The notes beneath the pieces were generated by a model. It made no database searches. It had not been told where the DNA came from and worked only from the letters and a program-made list of their open reading frames with translations. 64,000 nt of DNA from Meira nashicola (Eukaryota > Basidiomycota > Exobasidiomycetes > Exobasidiales > Brachybasidiaceae): the NCBI GenBank assembly GCA_001600355.1, contig BCJU01000002.1, positions 3,770,999-3,834,998 of the forward strand. The letters are read 5' to 3'. Shown piece after piece: positions 11,284 through 21,860 of the stretch. The number at the start of each line of letters is the position of its first letter. Position 1 is the stretch's first letter. A program made the position numbers and the translations under genes.

Positions 11284-11781
11284 ATGGAAACTTTTGATCG
11301 GATTGAAGGCTCCATTATTGAGTGCATGGCCAGCAGCAGCAATGTGATCAATACCGGCCTTGGACCAAAACCATAGACAAAAGCTGTAGACATCTTTACA
11401 GAGATGCTTTCTTACAAAGCACGACCTTTAAAGGATTTTCGGGTAGAACCACAACCTTATTTTCACAGCAAAAGGGAAGGAAACGGTTTGATTTATTCCG
11501 TACCAGAGGAAGAGTTCAGTGTTCTTGCTGTCACTCTAAAGTCTGGACAGTCGATGGAACTCGATCCTATAGAGGGTCCATCGGTAATTCTAGGTTTTGA
11601 AGGCGATGCCAAGATCGAAGCTAGATCATCGAAAGAATTCGACAGCAACATTCAAGCTCTGGATATGTCACCAGGAACAGTGATACTTATAGCTTCTGAA
11701 GCAACTGTATGTATTTCCACGGGAGACAAATTATCCGCCATAGGGTTTAAAGCCTATCTGACATACTGCAATCTACGTTGA
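11284..11781 (+). pseudogene. Mannose-6-phosphate isomerase (type I), C-terminal fragment
   Basis: Type I phosphomannose isomerases interconvert mannose-6-P and fructose-6-P for GDP-mannose and cell-wall synthesis. The frame has the family's ECMASSSNVINTGLGPK (compare ECMAASDNVVRAG) and the C-terminal cupin strands EFSVLAVTL, GPSVILGF and SPGTVILIAS. The N-terminal zinc-binding half is absent. A TAG at 11,374-11,376 interrupts the frame just after the conserved block. Upstream, in the opposite direction, is the SDR remnant. A decayed 3' piece, not a working gene. Confidence 0.75.
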
Positions 11782-12444
11782 ATTTCATTTGACTGTCCAT
11801 AAAGTACTGCCGTCTTTTTTCCTCTATAGATCCAATAATATTAGCAATCTACAAGTTATAGGCAAAGAAAGGTAGTTTCTGCCTTTCTTCTGAAGACATA
11901 CCATCCTATCAAGCTACTATGCAAAAGGTCAGGCCGGTGGCAAATCAGAACGCAATGACCATCTACATATAAAAGTTGACCCTTCGGTGGCGACCCTCCC
12001 TTTTACCCTGGATGTCAACGCGTAAACTGTATATGATTCTGACGAATTATAGTACGCTGGTGCATACTCTGTTCTTTCTGTTGATGGTCGGTCGATGTGA
12101 CTGGTGCAGCTTTTACTTGCATTTACTCAAGGTGGTTTAGCGTCTATAGAAGCTCACGCCTTAGTTTGATTACAAAAGTAGCATTCCCTCGTGAATTCTA
12201 GGTTGGGATAGGACGGACACATTCAATTGGATGCGCATGAAAGCTGACTTTCATCACAAAAGTAGCGTTTTGCGCACCTTGAATTTACATAGAGTGTGTC
12301 AATCTACTTGCTTTGCTATACCAGAAGGTGGTCATGACAGTAAAATGGATTATAAGTCTTGGAAAGAATATGTGTTCTTGATGTTGTAGGTTGAAGTCAA
12401 GTTGACTTATGCGAGCATATGCCAACAAACAGTGATGGCTCCCC
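11782..12444. other. Intergenic, nothing recognised
   Basis: About 660 bases without a supported frame. No similarity to the other repeats of the window was noticed. Confidence 0.45.
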
Positions 12445-12933
12445 GTGTATCTAGAAATTTTGACGCTGCTGTGTCAAAGTGATATTGCAGTGACAATGGC
12501 TAAATTTCCTTGGCTTAAGAAGGACAAACATGTTCAATGCACGTTTAAACGTTTTACATCTTTAAGCTATGACGAAAGTTATACAGGGACGAATAAGTGT
12601 ATATGTAATCTGCTGATCGGTATTAAATGTGGAGCGAACAAATCGGCATCCAAGCCAAGTGTTCCAGACTTCATGAGCGTCTTATGTTTGAAGTGGTTCT
12701 CTATCCACTTTGACGTAAATTCAGCCCAATCGTTGATTTTCAAAGAAGTAAAAGTGAAAGGCAGGGTGCAATGCTACTCTTCCTATGAGCCTTTTAAGTG
12801 GATTTCTGGGCACAGCGCTTTGCGCGCTCGAAACCAGAAGTTTATTGATCTGAAGGGACTCAGAAGTCCTTGCGAGACGAAATTTCTGACATCCTTTTTG
12901 CGCCGCGCCCTCCTCTATCTACCCTCCACGTAA
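12445..12933 (+). CDS. Open frame of 162 codons, unknown
   Basis: A Lys/Phe/Ser-rich frame without any motif I recognise. There is no obvious signal peptide, membrane segment or paralogue in the window. Its length is only slightly beyond chance, and a smaller frame overlaps its end on the other strand. Listed because nothing else occupies the stretch. Confidence 0.2.
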   Translation: MYLEILTLLCQSDIAVTMAKFPWLKKDKHVQCTFKRFTSLSYDESYTGTNKCICNLLIGIKCGANKSASKPSVPDFMSVLCLKWFSIHFDVNSAQSLIFKEVKVKGRVQCYSSYEPFKWISGHSALRARNQKFIDLKGLRSPCETKFLTSFLRRALLYLPST

Positions 12934-13251
12934 TGCTCCGTCCACAACTGAGAAAGTTTTTCCTCTTTTCCTCTGCTTAAGGTGCTCAAATTTCCAAGTA
13001 ACGGAGACTTACATTGCAATTTCCTCCATTGTTCCTGTCTGAAATGATCGAAGACACCATGCACGCTGCAATGGTGCACAGTCAACTTGAACGTCCGAAG
13101 TTTAGATTTCGGTTTCCATCCGGTGAGAGAGGAAAGATAGAGTTCAATACACACCCTTACCTGGTGTTCTAAAGAAAGCATGCGAACTGATTAGAAGTAT
13201 CCGTCGCATGACCATTGATCCTCATCCTTCACACCAACAACTCCCCAAACC

Positions 13252-14525
13252 ATGCATCTTAGCATAATATCTCAAGTAGGCTTCAATGCTCCTGAAACAA
13301 CAGGTAACAATGTGCCAGGAGCGAAATATTCGTGCAATGTATTGATAGACGGACACCGTGGAAGTGACTGTCTTCCTACTGAGCAGCCAAAGACTTCTGC
13401 TGATGCAAAGATAGGCGTTTATGAAGCGGGGCCTGACGTTCTGCTTCCTTTTCTCCAGAGAGCAGAGGAAGTTCGAATGTTATTACAGGACACATGTCCT
13501 AATTCCTTACTTCACCAGCAACTAGAGAATGTTTTCAATGTGCATCCTCAGGATTGGCAGATATTACAAACGACACTATTCGAGCTAGATCGCGATCAGG
13601 TGCCAGATCTTGAATGGCTCCAAAAATTGCGCGCCATCATTTTCCCGCGAGCACCTCCACTTTGGTGTCGATTAAGCCAAGCTATTGGTGCAGATTTTGT
13701 GAGTCTGGATCACGGAAGGTCTAGAGAGCCGCAACGAGATAATGATGGTCTTAATCCGCCATACGCAAGGGAGACACGTCCGTACGAGGCAGACATTGAA
13801 TGTGGCTCTCCCGCCTGCGAGCTTATCAAGGAGCTACCACATTCTTTACAAAGATCTATAAATTCTATAGTTGATGTGCCATTCGACGAATGTCAAAGTG
13901 TTGCGAAAGAACCTGACAGGTTGTGTCGAATTGACACGCAATCAACTCCAGCAAAGCAAGAAACTCGGTGCATTTCAGCAAAACAAGAAATGCAAACACG
14001 CGTTGGCTTTCGCTTTACCTTCTCAGCGTTAATTCACAATAAAGCTCAAAAAAATAATAGTCTGAACATCAATGAACACTCGGGTAGTGATACAAAAGCA
14101 CCGCAAACTGGCTTGGTAGATGCTTCTGACGTAACCGATGCATCATTGTTGTTCAAGCAGCACAAGTTGAGTTGCCTTTTTACGCCTTATTTCGATCAGA
14201 ACGCAGAAAAGCACAAACGCAAACTTTCGTCATCTCCCATCAACATTCCTCAGAATGAAATGGATGTGCCTCACGAATGGTAAGGGTCCCGGAAAGAAAT
14301 GTTTCAGGATGATAACAAGTCACATCCAAGTCATCGTCCATTCTGTCTACGCGACAGAGAAGGAACAGTTCTACGCAGGCGCCATACCGTGCTTTCAATC
14401 GTTGTCCTCCCTTGCAGCCACTAAAGCGTCGGACTGACGCGCGTATCCATGCAAATTACGGAGGGCCCGAACAGAGCAACGAAAAATTATCGTACAATTT
14501 CAATACTGTCGGCCCTCCTGTGTGA
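13252..14525 (+). CDS. Conserved-looking unknown protein, two exons, 394 aa
   Basis: Exon 1 is 13,252-14,279, intron 14,280-14,368 (GTAAGG...ACAG, 89 nt), exon 2 14,369-14,525. The joined length is 1185 nt, an exact codon multiple. Splicing replaces an immediate TAA with an in-frame tail containing YRAFNRCPPLQPLKRRT. Residues about 80-160 look folded (HPQDWQILQTTLFELDRDQ, then WLQKLRAIIFPRAPPLWCRL). The remainder is polar and probably disordered. No domain recognised. ATG follows a CA-rich leader, typical of fungal genes. Downstream are AT-rich DNA and catalase debris. The intron is inferred, not proven. Confidence 0.6.
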
Positions 14526-14909
14526 CGGACGTACTTCTCACCCCTCGTCCCTACACTGAGCCTGGTGAAAAAGTTGCCGCGGAGGGAAATGTTGGTAGAA
14601 GCTTATCAGTGCCGCTTCGGGCTCCCCCCCCCAATGTAGATGTAGATAGAACGCAGCGCCTTCCGCTATGCAAGACATCAATAACACCGTCGTTATTATA
14701 TTATTTCTTGTAATTTACAAATAGTATAATATAGCAAAAAGAATTTTTAAATTGGTTTGTTTTCTTTAGTAACATCTCTCGTAGTTTTTCACATTATTTT
14801 CTCTCTCGAAGTCCTTTAGGCTCAAATTACGTTCAAATGAATCTATCTTTAATTTTCTAGTGATTTGGGGGCTCAGCCAAGGACGTTTGATAAGTGTATG
14901 TCGTTTTCA
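14526..14909. other. AT-rich intergenic
   Basis: Contains a C run at about 14,624-14,632 and AT-rich DNA from 14,690 to 14,870. Probable 3' flank of the preceding gene. Nothing else seen. Confidence 0.4.
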
Positions 14910-15003
14910 CCCAAGGGGACGCATGGCAACCGAAGCCGTTACTAAAACGTCGACCTTTTGGTGTGCCGTGATCAGACAATAACACCGTACCAACATGCAT
15001 AGA
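14910..15003 (-). pseudogene. Catalase fragment, rearranged copy
   Basis: On the minus strand the frame reads GTVLLSDHGTPKGRRFSNGFGCHA followed by PWVK, matching the segment around 2530-2615 of the catalase pseudogene. It retains TGG where copy 1 has the TAG at 2608. Only about 30 codons remain. It abuts, on the opposite strand, a copy of the 4338-4535 fragment, so this locus is a rearranged junction of two pieces that are collinear in copy 1. Confidence 0.7.
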
Positions 15004-15126
15004 TCCGGAAACATTTGTAGCAAAAAGTGACCAAATTTTAAACATCTCAAACGGTGCTGCTTTGCAATTCAACTCTCCTACAAAGGCTCGGGTATTTTAT
15101 GTTGCGAAGCGTGGTCGTCTTCCTTG
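15000..15126 (+). pseudogene. Conserved coding fragment, copy 2
   Basis: Matches 4338-4470 with mainly third-position differences (frame: VAKSDQILNISNG, then PTKARVFYVAK). The frame dies soon after in CGTGGTCG. Same unidentified protein as copy 1. Confidence 0.5.
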
Positions 15127-15774
15127 ATTCGATCAATTGATGTCAAAAGTGCTTTCCCTACCCCGTGAACCAATGTTGTAAATTTTAATTGAACGACATA
15201 AGCAATTGTGCGCCTAGCGCCTAGTCTGCATATCTCCTATCTTAGCTTATAAAGTGGGTAGATAGTATCTTTCATTTTAATTTGCATGATTCTCACACAG
15301 CGTAAAAGTCTTTGCGCGTCATCAAAGCCATCGCCTCGACTGCTTCTTCGGCATGCTGACACAGCCTGATGCTGTATGTGCACAAGCGGGCTGTCCTGGT
15401 TCGTCAGAAGCAGCGACCATAAGAACTTTTGCGATACTTTCATCAAGTTCCACTACACTAACGTATTTATCTACGATCGGATCTGTTTCGCCTCACACTT
15501 CCACCATCGATATGACCAGCTCGCCTTTAGCCACTACAAGCAGAATGTGAGGTACTAATCTATACACTAGCGGTATGCTTTGTCTGCTACTCTCTTACCG
15601 GTACGCTAAGTCTTGATTCAGCATTTACCATAGAAGCGCTGTACAATAACTTAGCATATTCGCCCCTATTACTGTGTTTTCTTTTTTTGCATGACTAAAA
15701 GTATAGAATGGTGGGCAGCTAGATGTTTTTGTATGTCAGATATTGCTGACTGTGACAGTCGAATTTGATTAAAG

Positions 15775-15972
15775 TTCAGAGAGTCCGGCCGGAAACGCAT
15801 TCTTATCGAAGGCAGCATTTAAGCAGGGGGCGCTTAAGATTCTAGTTTCATCCATTCATTCGGATAAAGCGAAAAGGATTTTTGATCACGCTACCAGAGC
15901 GACCCACAAAGCTTGATATCGATCATAAAGCAAATAAAAAAAAGGCTCGACCGGCATTCATGAATTAGCGCG
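15775..15972. repeat. Dispersed ~200-bp repeat, copy A
   Basis: Second copy of the unit at 5363-5572, here in its presumed native place upstream of a C2H2 gene. Homology with copy 1 stops at ATGAATTAGCG; homology with copy B continues. Confidence 0.85.
15913..15925. promoter_or_regulatory. GATCGA-type element, variant
   Basis: TTGATATCGATCA, one mismatch to the 13-mer found at four other places. A second GATC-rich patch (AGATCGATCAAT) lies at about 16,172-16,183 and recurs upstream of C2H2 copy B. Confidence 0.35.
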
Positions 15973-16914
15973 CTACTTCCGCGCGTAACCGAAAGACCTC
16001 ACGCCACAAAGAGAGATCCGAAAAAAATAATAGACAAAATTTAGCTCGAATACTGCAATGATTAGCGTGAAAAAGTTTCTGCAGGATTCGATCAAAGTTT
16101 GTGTACCTCTTGAATTATTATATTGACGAAGCGCGGCCCAGACCCCGTATTTGACCGATCATGATCTAAATAGATCGATCAATGGAAACAAACGGCGTTT
16201 TCACTCTACCTTTATATCCGGAAAGAAGTACAAATCCGTTTAGGCTGCTTAGAATAGAAACTTTTTTCCTATAGAAACATCAATTGTTCCCGAGGGGATT
16301 TCTATTCTGCTTTTGTCGCCTTTATATTTTCACAACGATCTCTGCCCCACTGCACTACAATTCGTTCACCGGTATAAGCAATTGAAAAGTAGATTTTTGA
16401 AAGAGCTCTGCGTAAGTATTGGGTCAAATCCTCCTCTAATTTTACGGGATGTTTTCTTCTTTGCTCTGAATGCTGGTAGAAAAGAAGAAAGAGGTGTAAG
16501 ACCTTCGATTAGGCGACAAAAAGAAAAGTGGAGGTCTGGCTGGCTATTGGCTTGCAAACGTTTCCTAAAGAAGGTCTGCTTGATATTCTCGAAATAATCC
16601 TATTTAATCCAACGATAGAACTCTATGTTTACCAATTCTCCTTTCTTTTTCACAGTCATCACCGATTGATTCGTTTATTTATAGTGGTAAAGAATAAACA
16701 AAATATTTAAGACGTGCGTCTATCGTAATCCGCCTAATGCGTATTCAAGCCAAGGGAATAAAAAAAATTGTATTCGATCGTTAAATTCCTTTTCATTCAT
16801 CATCATTTCAAAAAATTTGCTTTGAACTTCAACAAAAACAAATAAATTTGAAAGGTTCCGTTTGAGAGATCTACAGGTTGTTGGCAAAGCTCTCCTGTTC
16901 CATTTTTTGCAAAT

Positions 16915-18125
16915 ATGGCTCAAGTTTTTTCCTTTGATGCTCCTTTAAAAGTGGCTTCACATGATCTAATTGATTCAACAATCGGTATTGATCCAGCCAT
17001 ATTGGAATTTCCTAATGAAAACCTGTTTAATGAACCACAATATGACTTTTTACCCGATTGAATATTATAAACAATTTTGCAAACAATTGGGAAATGGATA
17101 ACAAATTTCAAAAGTTCAACACTTTTACTAATGTTGAAAATACAAGTCAAAATAAAATCGGCAATCATTTACCAAAATCATCATATACTATGCGACTTTG
17201 GCAACGCAGGATGAATTCACAAAAAGGAAACAAGAAAGAATTTGAAGCATTACAAGATCCCCTTTTGGAAATCGACAATTCCATCCAAAAAAGGGACTCT
17301 TTTCCTTCTTATACTCCACTGGAACCACCATCCACATTGGCTGCTTCAAATTTTCAGATGGAGGATGTTGGCTATCATAACACCACGAGCTCTCCCTCTG
17401 ACTTTCAACATAAGCAGTCATCATATGATGATAATATCTCATCTAGTTCAAACATTTCTTGTTCTCCTTCTTCGATGTTCAACGGAGGGTTGAAATCAAT
17501 GCAACATGAGTCGCAATTGCAAAATCTTCAAGAAGGTGTTTCGCGCGAATCGGGCACAACACATATAGACCAATTTATCAAAAACATGTTGTCACAAACG
17601 CAATCGCAAGACGCCAGCACAATGGTTCCATTACAATCATTTGTAAACCTTACTTCCCCATCTCACGAACAGCAAGGTCCCTCCCCAGATCTGTCTATCG
17701 ATGCAAAGAACAGATGGATGGATGCACTTTTGCGTGAATCAAAGTATATAGAATTGCAAAAATCATTGGAACCATCTTCAAAATCGCCATTATCTTTACA
17801 AACACGTGGTGAAGGTGTGATTGGTAAATTGATCGTACCCTTTGTGTCTGACGATATAATTGATATAACTGATGGAATGAATTTACGGAAGGAGGAAGGA
17901 ACACAATTGCGTCATGTTTGCCCTCATGCAGGTTGCGAAAAGCACTTTAGCACCAGTGGTCACGCGCGCAGGCATAGTCAAATTTATGATCGATTGCGAC
18001 CGTTCAGATGTCCTTATAAAGGCTGTTACTCGAAGTTTACCCGACGAGACAACTGCACGCAACATCAAAGAGCACGACATAAGGTTGTATCAGTCGCTCA
18101 TCGTATCAAATACGATGAATCGTAA
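16915..18125 (+). CDS. C2H2 zinc-finger protein, copy A; 5' frame break, finger 1 lacks a zinc ligand
   Basis: The continuous frame 17,058-18,125 gives 355 residues: a Ser/Gln-rich region and two C-terminal fingers. Finger 1 has C288, C293 and H306, but Tyr310 replaces the fourth ligand (TAT at 17,985). Copies 1 and B have His there. Finger 2 (RCPYKGC...H-x4-H) is complete. The natural start is probably ATG 16,915, since 46 codons from there match copy B (PAILEFPNENL). However, one base is missing near 17,045 relative to B, ending that frame at TGA. Translation may restart at 17,058. Convergent with G3. Likely sequence-specific regulator, possibly impaired. Confidence 0.65.
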
Positions 18126-18553
18126 AGACAAATATGGCAGGCTTTATCAAAATACTTTGTTTTTTTTTTACACTTATCTCTTTTATCTTATTGATGGCAA
18201 CTGTATTTCTATACGCGATTTCTTATTGCACTTATTTTTTCGAGAAGCAGTCATTGTATTTATTCTTTTTTTTTGGAGGTTCTCACATTGATTTGCAATG
18301 TCCACATGTAAAAAACGTTTATGGACTATACACGTAAAATTTTTTGTCTTTTATATTACTACTTCTTACAATTCTGAAACCATCTCGTACATATTATCCA
18401 AATGTATCTATATAGCCAATTATTCATGAAGAGGGGCTATATATGAATCTGCAAACACTTTGAAGCCTGAAAACAAAAAAAAATCAAAGCAATTAGGATA
18501 CAAAACGGAAAGTTTCTGCTAAAATACAACTATTCCTGTGGCTCGTTCTATTA
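18126..18553. other. Convergent intergenic between C2H2-A and G3
   Basis: About 430 bases, T-rich at the left (likely 3' UTR and poly(A) signals). No gene seen. Confidence 0.5.
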
Positions 18554-20788
18554 CTACGTTTGAGACTCCGAAGACGAGCCTTGATAAAGTGAAAGATAGG
18601 GAGAAACGTCTAAGAACATGTTTTCGATGCTGATTTCGTGATCGGAAAAATAGTCTGAAGTAGAATTTATATTTTCAGGAAGATGTGTATTTGTATTGAG
18701 ATTCATTTTGGTTGAAGATGCATGCATAGAGGGCGAAGACCGTGTATCTGATACGGTAGACGAGTTGATAAGGGCATCCATGTTATCTTTGTCTGCTTGT
18801 TGTTGTTGTTGTTGTTGTTGTTGTGGTGGTTGTGGTGGTGGTGGTGGGCGCAGTGGCTTTGAGTCTATGCTTTTAGCCCTTTTCGATTTCTCAACCTTTT
18901 TTCGATTGCGTTCATCTTCTATTCTATTACGAATACGAGCTGGTATAGTACCACCATTTGCAACAATCTCATCTGATATTCTTGCATTCTCTTCTTTCTT
19001 TCGACGTCTTCTATTATTCCTAGAGAATCGTAATCCACAAGCATTACAAAGGCTTTTTTTCCCGTCAGGCCCCTTTCGCCATTCTGGGCTATTTGATGTT
19101 CCGCACATCAAGCAGTTCTTTATCAAAGTTGATTTCATAAAAGTGCTTCTAGCTGGTTTAGTATGCGAGATAGGAGATGATAAAGAGGACGAAGACAATG
19201 ATATTGCATGCTTACATCCAGATGCTGACGTATATGCAACTTGCTTTCGATTGTCGCTTTCTGTATCAGCTTGCGTTTGTAACGAATCTGCTTTGTTGGT
19301 AGGTATTCTACCTTCGTATGAGTTTGCATCCATGTACGAATTAGCTTTTCTGTCGGTATCAATAGGATCTGCCTGAGCATTCATTAGTGATTTGGGTAAG
19401 TGAATGTCCACTTGTGGTAATTGAGCCATACCGGTAGTCTGCATAGGTATCAACGATAAAGACGACGGGATGGTTACCGGAAATGATTGGTTTGGCGGCA
19501 CATAAGCTGAAAAAAGTTGAGCGCATTCTTCTGGACAAATATTGACAAAAGGTGATGTAAGGCCTCGATCAAACATAAACGGGGGTGTCTGTTCATCTTT
19601 GGATCGGCTAGTATATATCCCTAACTGGTTGGGCAGGTGTGACAAGAAACGTTCTGCTTTATGAATGGAGAACACGGCGAATTTGATCTCTCCATGCGGA
19701 ATCACCATTGCTTCCAAATCGATATTCAGACCGTCTGTGAGTAAGTTAAATGAAGAGAATTGCCGTCTTTTGCAAGAGGTAAATTCTTCAGGTTTTGCTA
19801 AAGAACATTCCTGGAACGTTGACTGGTATGTAAGACGGGCAAAGTCATCTGCAGAATAATTGCCGTCCATATACACGCCTGGACTGGACTGACTCAAACC
19901 GTGTTGCATTGAATCAAATACTCTCGGCGGCGGCCAGGAAAAAAGAATATGGGATGGTAAAAGGTTTGATAAAATCTGGAAGATCTTTATCGGAAAGCCG
20001 TTCCGATGTCTTTCGATTGTATTTGATGAAAGCTCGAACATCCTCTCTGAGAAGATGCGTTGCCAAAGTGTTTTACAGTGTTGATCGTCAAATGTACTTA
20101 TTTTTGTTTCACAACAATTCGACCATCGAGTCTTTTCATTTCCTTCGTCAACCTGCTTGTTTATACTGTCGAAATCGTGAAAGAAGCATAACATCATCTC
20201 GTCTCCGATGAGCTCAAATCGAATGTCCGTCAGCCTATAGTCGTCGTGTTTTGATTGTACCGAAGAACGAAGAGAAGATTGGGCAAATCTAACCGTTGAC
20301 ATGACGCTTTTCATCATACATCGTAGCACCTTACTCTTAGCTCTTCTTTCAGAAATGTATTGCTTTATTTCCATTTCTGTACGTCCTGCATCGTTAGGGT
20401 GGATGAGATCTAGCGCACTTGTTCCGATGAGTAATTGAATAAGAGTGCCAAACGATTCCTCCAGGGTCGAATCAAGATGGAGAATTGCTAGATTTGACTT
20501 GTTCGATTGAACTCCAACGTTAGGGGGTCTTGTGGACAGTATTGCCCAATCTGTGCAAAAATAATGTGTGAGCTTATTACCATATCTTCTTTTCAGCCCT
20601 ACCAACTCACAGCATACAATGTTCCCAGAGGGAATGTTTTGTTTACTTTTCTGTTTTCTTGAATTCATTTCTTGATCTAGTAATCCTCTCTGTAGCCCAA
20701 GGAGAAGAAATGGAACTTTTGTACTTTGAATTGTATAGAACTTGTCAGCCGCTAATTCTTTTGTTCTTCTTTGATGTATCGTGAGCAC
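18554..20788 (-). CDS. PAS-GATA transcription factor G3 (WC-2-like), the intact copy
   Basis: White-collar-2-type architecture: PAS fold (unspliced residues about 97-207; [32 protein letters not shown]), a second conserved block 281-380 ([18 protein letters not shown]), and a GATA finger C559-x2-C562-x18-C581-x2-C584 with a basic tail (586-640), then a Pro/Gln run (648-664). An intron at 20,610-20,551 (GTGAGT...GCACAG, 60 nt) has no stop and keeps phase, so 724 (spliced) and 744 (retained) residues are both possible; G1 and G4 have an intron at the same site. Such proteins partner with LOV photoreceptors of the WC-1 type. No LOV Cys motif is seen here, so it is not itself a photoreceptor. Promoter shared with G1. 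Confidence 0.85.
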   Translation of the reverse strand: MLTIHQRRTKELAADKFYTIQSTKVPFLLLGLQRGLLDQEMNSRKQKSKQNIPSGNIVCCELVGLKRRYGNKLTHYFCTDWAILSTRPPNVGVQSNKSNLAILHLDSTLEESFGTLIQLLIGTSALDLIHPNDAGRTEMEIKQYISERRAKSKVLRCMMKSVMSTVRFAQSSLRSSVQSKHDDYRLTDIRFELIGDEMMLCFFHDFDSINKQVDEGNEKTRWSNCCETKISTFDDQHCKTLWQRIFSERMFELSSNTIERHRNGFPIKIFQILSNLLPSHILFSWPPPRVFDSMQHGLSQSSPGVYMDGNYSADDFARLTYQSTFQECSLAKPEEFTSCKRRQFSSFNLLTDGLNIDLEAMVIPHGEIKFAVFSIHKAERFLSHLPNQLGIYTSRSKDEQTPPFMFDRGLTSPFVNICPEECAQLFSAYVPPNQSFPVTIPSSLSLIPMQTTGMAQLPQVDIHLPKSLMNAQADPIDTDRKANSYMDANSYEGRIPTNKADSLQTQADTESDNRKQVAYTSASGCKHAISLSSSSLSSPISHTKPARSTFMKSTLIKNCLMCGTSNSPEWRKGPDGKKSLCNACGLRFSRNNRRRRKKEENARISDEIVANGGTIPARIRNRIEDERNRKKVEKSKRAKSIDSKPLRPPPPPQPPQQQQQQQQQADKDNMDALINSSTVSDTRSSPSMHASSTKMNLNTNTHLPENINSTSDYFSDHEISIENMFLDVSPYLSLYQGSSSESQT

Positions 20789-21847
20789 TGCTGTGTTGAT
20801 TGGAAGAGGGAAGTCGTTGATAGTGTTTTCGCTAAATATGGAGAAAAGCCTGTTTCATCCGGATCTTTGGCGTACTTCTAGTGTAAGGATTAGACAGTAG
20901 GAGGCTGAGATCGAATTAGCAGAAATGATATGTATATCTCTTGAAAGTAAAGTTATGATGGATACTTGTACTTTTCGTTGCACCGTACAATCTTTTGTAT
21001 TTTCTAGTAGTGGTTGGTGGTTCACACAGAAGTGGAAGACTTTGATGAATGCTGGTGAAGGAGCTAAAACAAAGATGGAAAAGAAAACGATGAAGATCTG
21101 TCAAGTGTTTTCCGCATATGGTAAAGTCTGCTTGACCGCTTTCCTCGAAGAATAAGGTGTTTGGTCAACATTCGCCACTATTTCTTTCTCCTGCAAAGGA
21201 GATAAACACAGTCTCGAAAAAACAAAAAGTATAGGAAAGTTTGCTTTCAAAAGTGGCCTGAGCTCGATACCCGCGTTTTGACAGGTTTTCTAATGATCTT
21301 TTTCGTACAACGCGTGTATTCTAAAAAAAGAGAGTTTAATCGCTAGCGACAGCTCTAATTGAAATACTATTCAGAGTTCAGAGAAAGAGAAAGAGCGTCA
21401 AAAGGGGGAGTGTAGACAAAGCGAGTTGCAGCAAAATTAATTAGAACTTTGATTTTTGTATGAAATTGAAGAGTATATTAGTATTGTGATCGCAAATCAA
21501 GGGTTGAATGGAAAGATTTCATCATTTTTGTCTTCCTCAGAGATCTTCATTTTTTTCCTTTTAAAAATGCCCTTCCTTTTGACGCTTTGAGCTGAATTAA
21601 TACTATAGAGCGATGAAGTCTTTTCTTTTTTAAATTGTAAAGGGATTCTTCACTCTCGCATTGCAGTACTGACATATGTGATCATCATGCACTTTAGACA
21701 GCTCAAACCTAATTCGTTGCCCCTAGATTGATTAGCAGCACTAGAATCTAAACAACAGAGAGTCGCGCTTCGCCTGGATTGAGATATAATAGGCAATCGA
21801 AGACGCGTAGCATTCACTCCAGCAGTTTAGCAGTACAATTTGATCGG
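20789..21847 (-). promoter_or_regulatory. Promoter region of G3, paralogous to that of G1
   Basis: About 1 kb with no gene. It contains the blocks also found at 7096-7870 (CCGCATATGGTAAAGTCTGC, a GCGTTTTGACAGG block, GATCGCAAATCAA). Confidence 0.5.
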
Positions 21848-21860
21848 TGATCGAGATCAA
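21848..21860. promoter_or_regulatory. GATCGA-type 13-mer upstream of G3
   Basis: TGATCGAGATCAA, identical to 7871-7883. A further GATC cluster (TTGATCTTGATCGATCGG) lies about 30 bases downstream. Candidate White-Collar/GATA site. Confidence 0.45.

Larger units (their letters stand above)
15371..18300. repeat. Segmental duplication, copy A (~2.8 kb)
   Basis: Collinear with 61,263 to the window end, same orientation, offset about 45.9 kb shrinking to about 45.83 kb through small indels. It includes a 180-bp serine/threonine-rich open stretch (about 15,371-15,548), the ~200-bp repeat, a 1-kb leader and the C2H2 gene. Divergence is visible but modest (about 10 percent by eye over 15,371-15,550). 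Copy B is shifted by indels and carries a tandem duplication that A lacks. Confidence 0.85.

Noticed and set aside
15353..15550. Ser/Thr-rich 65-codon frame repeated at 61,220-61,441, seeming to be a conserved secreted protein.
   Set aside because: The differences between the two copies are not concentrated at third positions and the frame has no start or context. It is probably only part of the duplicated DNA.
18696..19376. Long + strand frame opposite G3 with a Cys/Gly run.
   Set aside because: It is the antisense of the Gln/Pro codon run and GATA coding region of G3.
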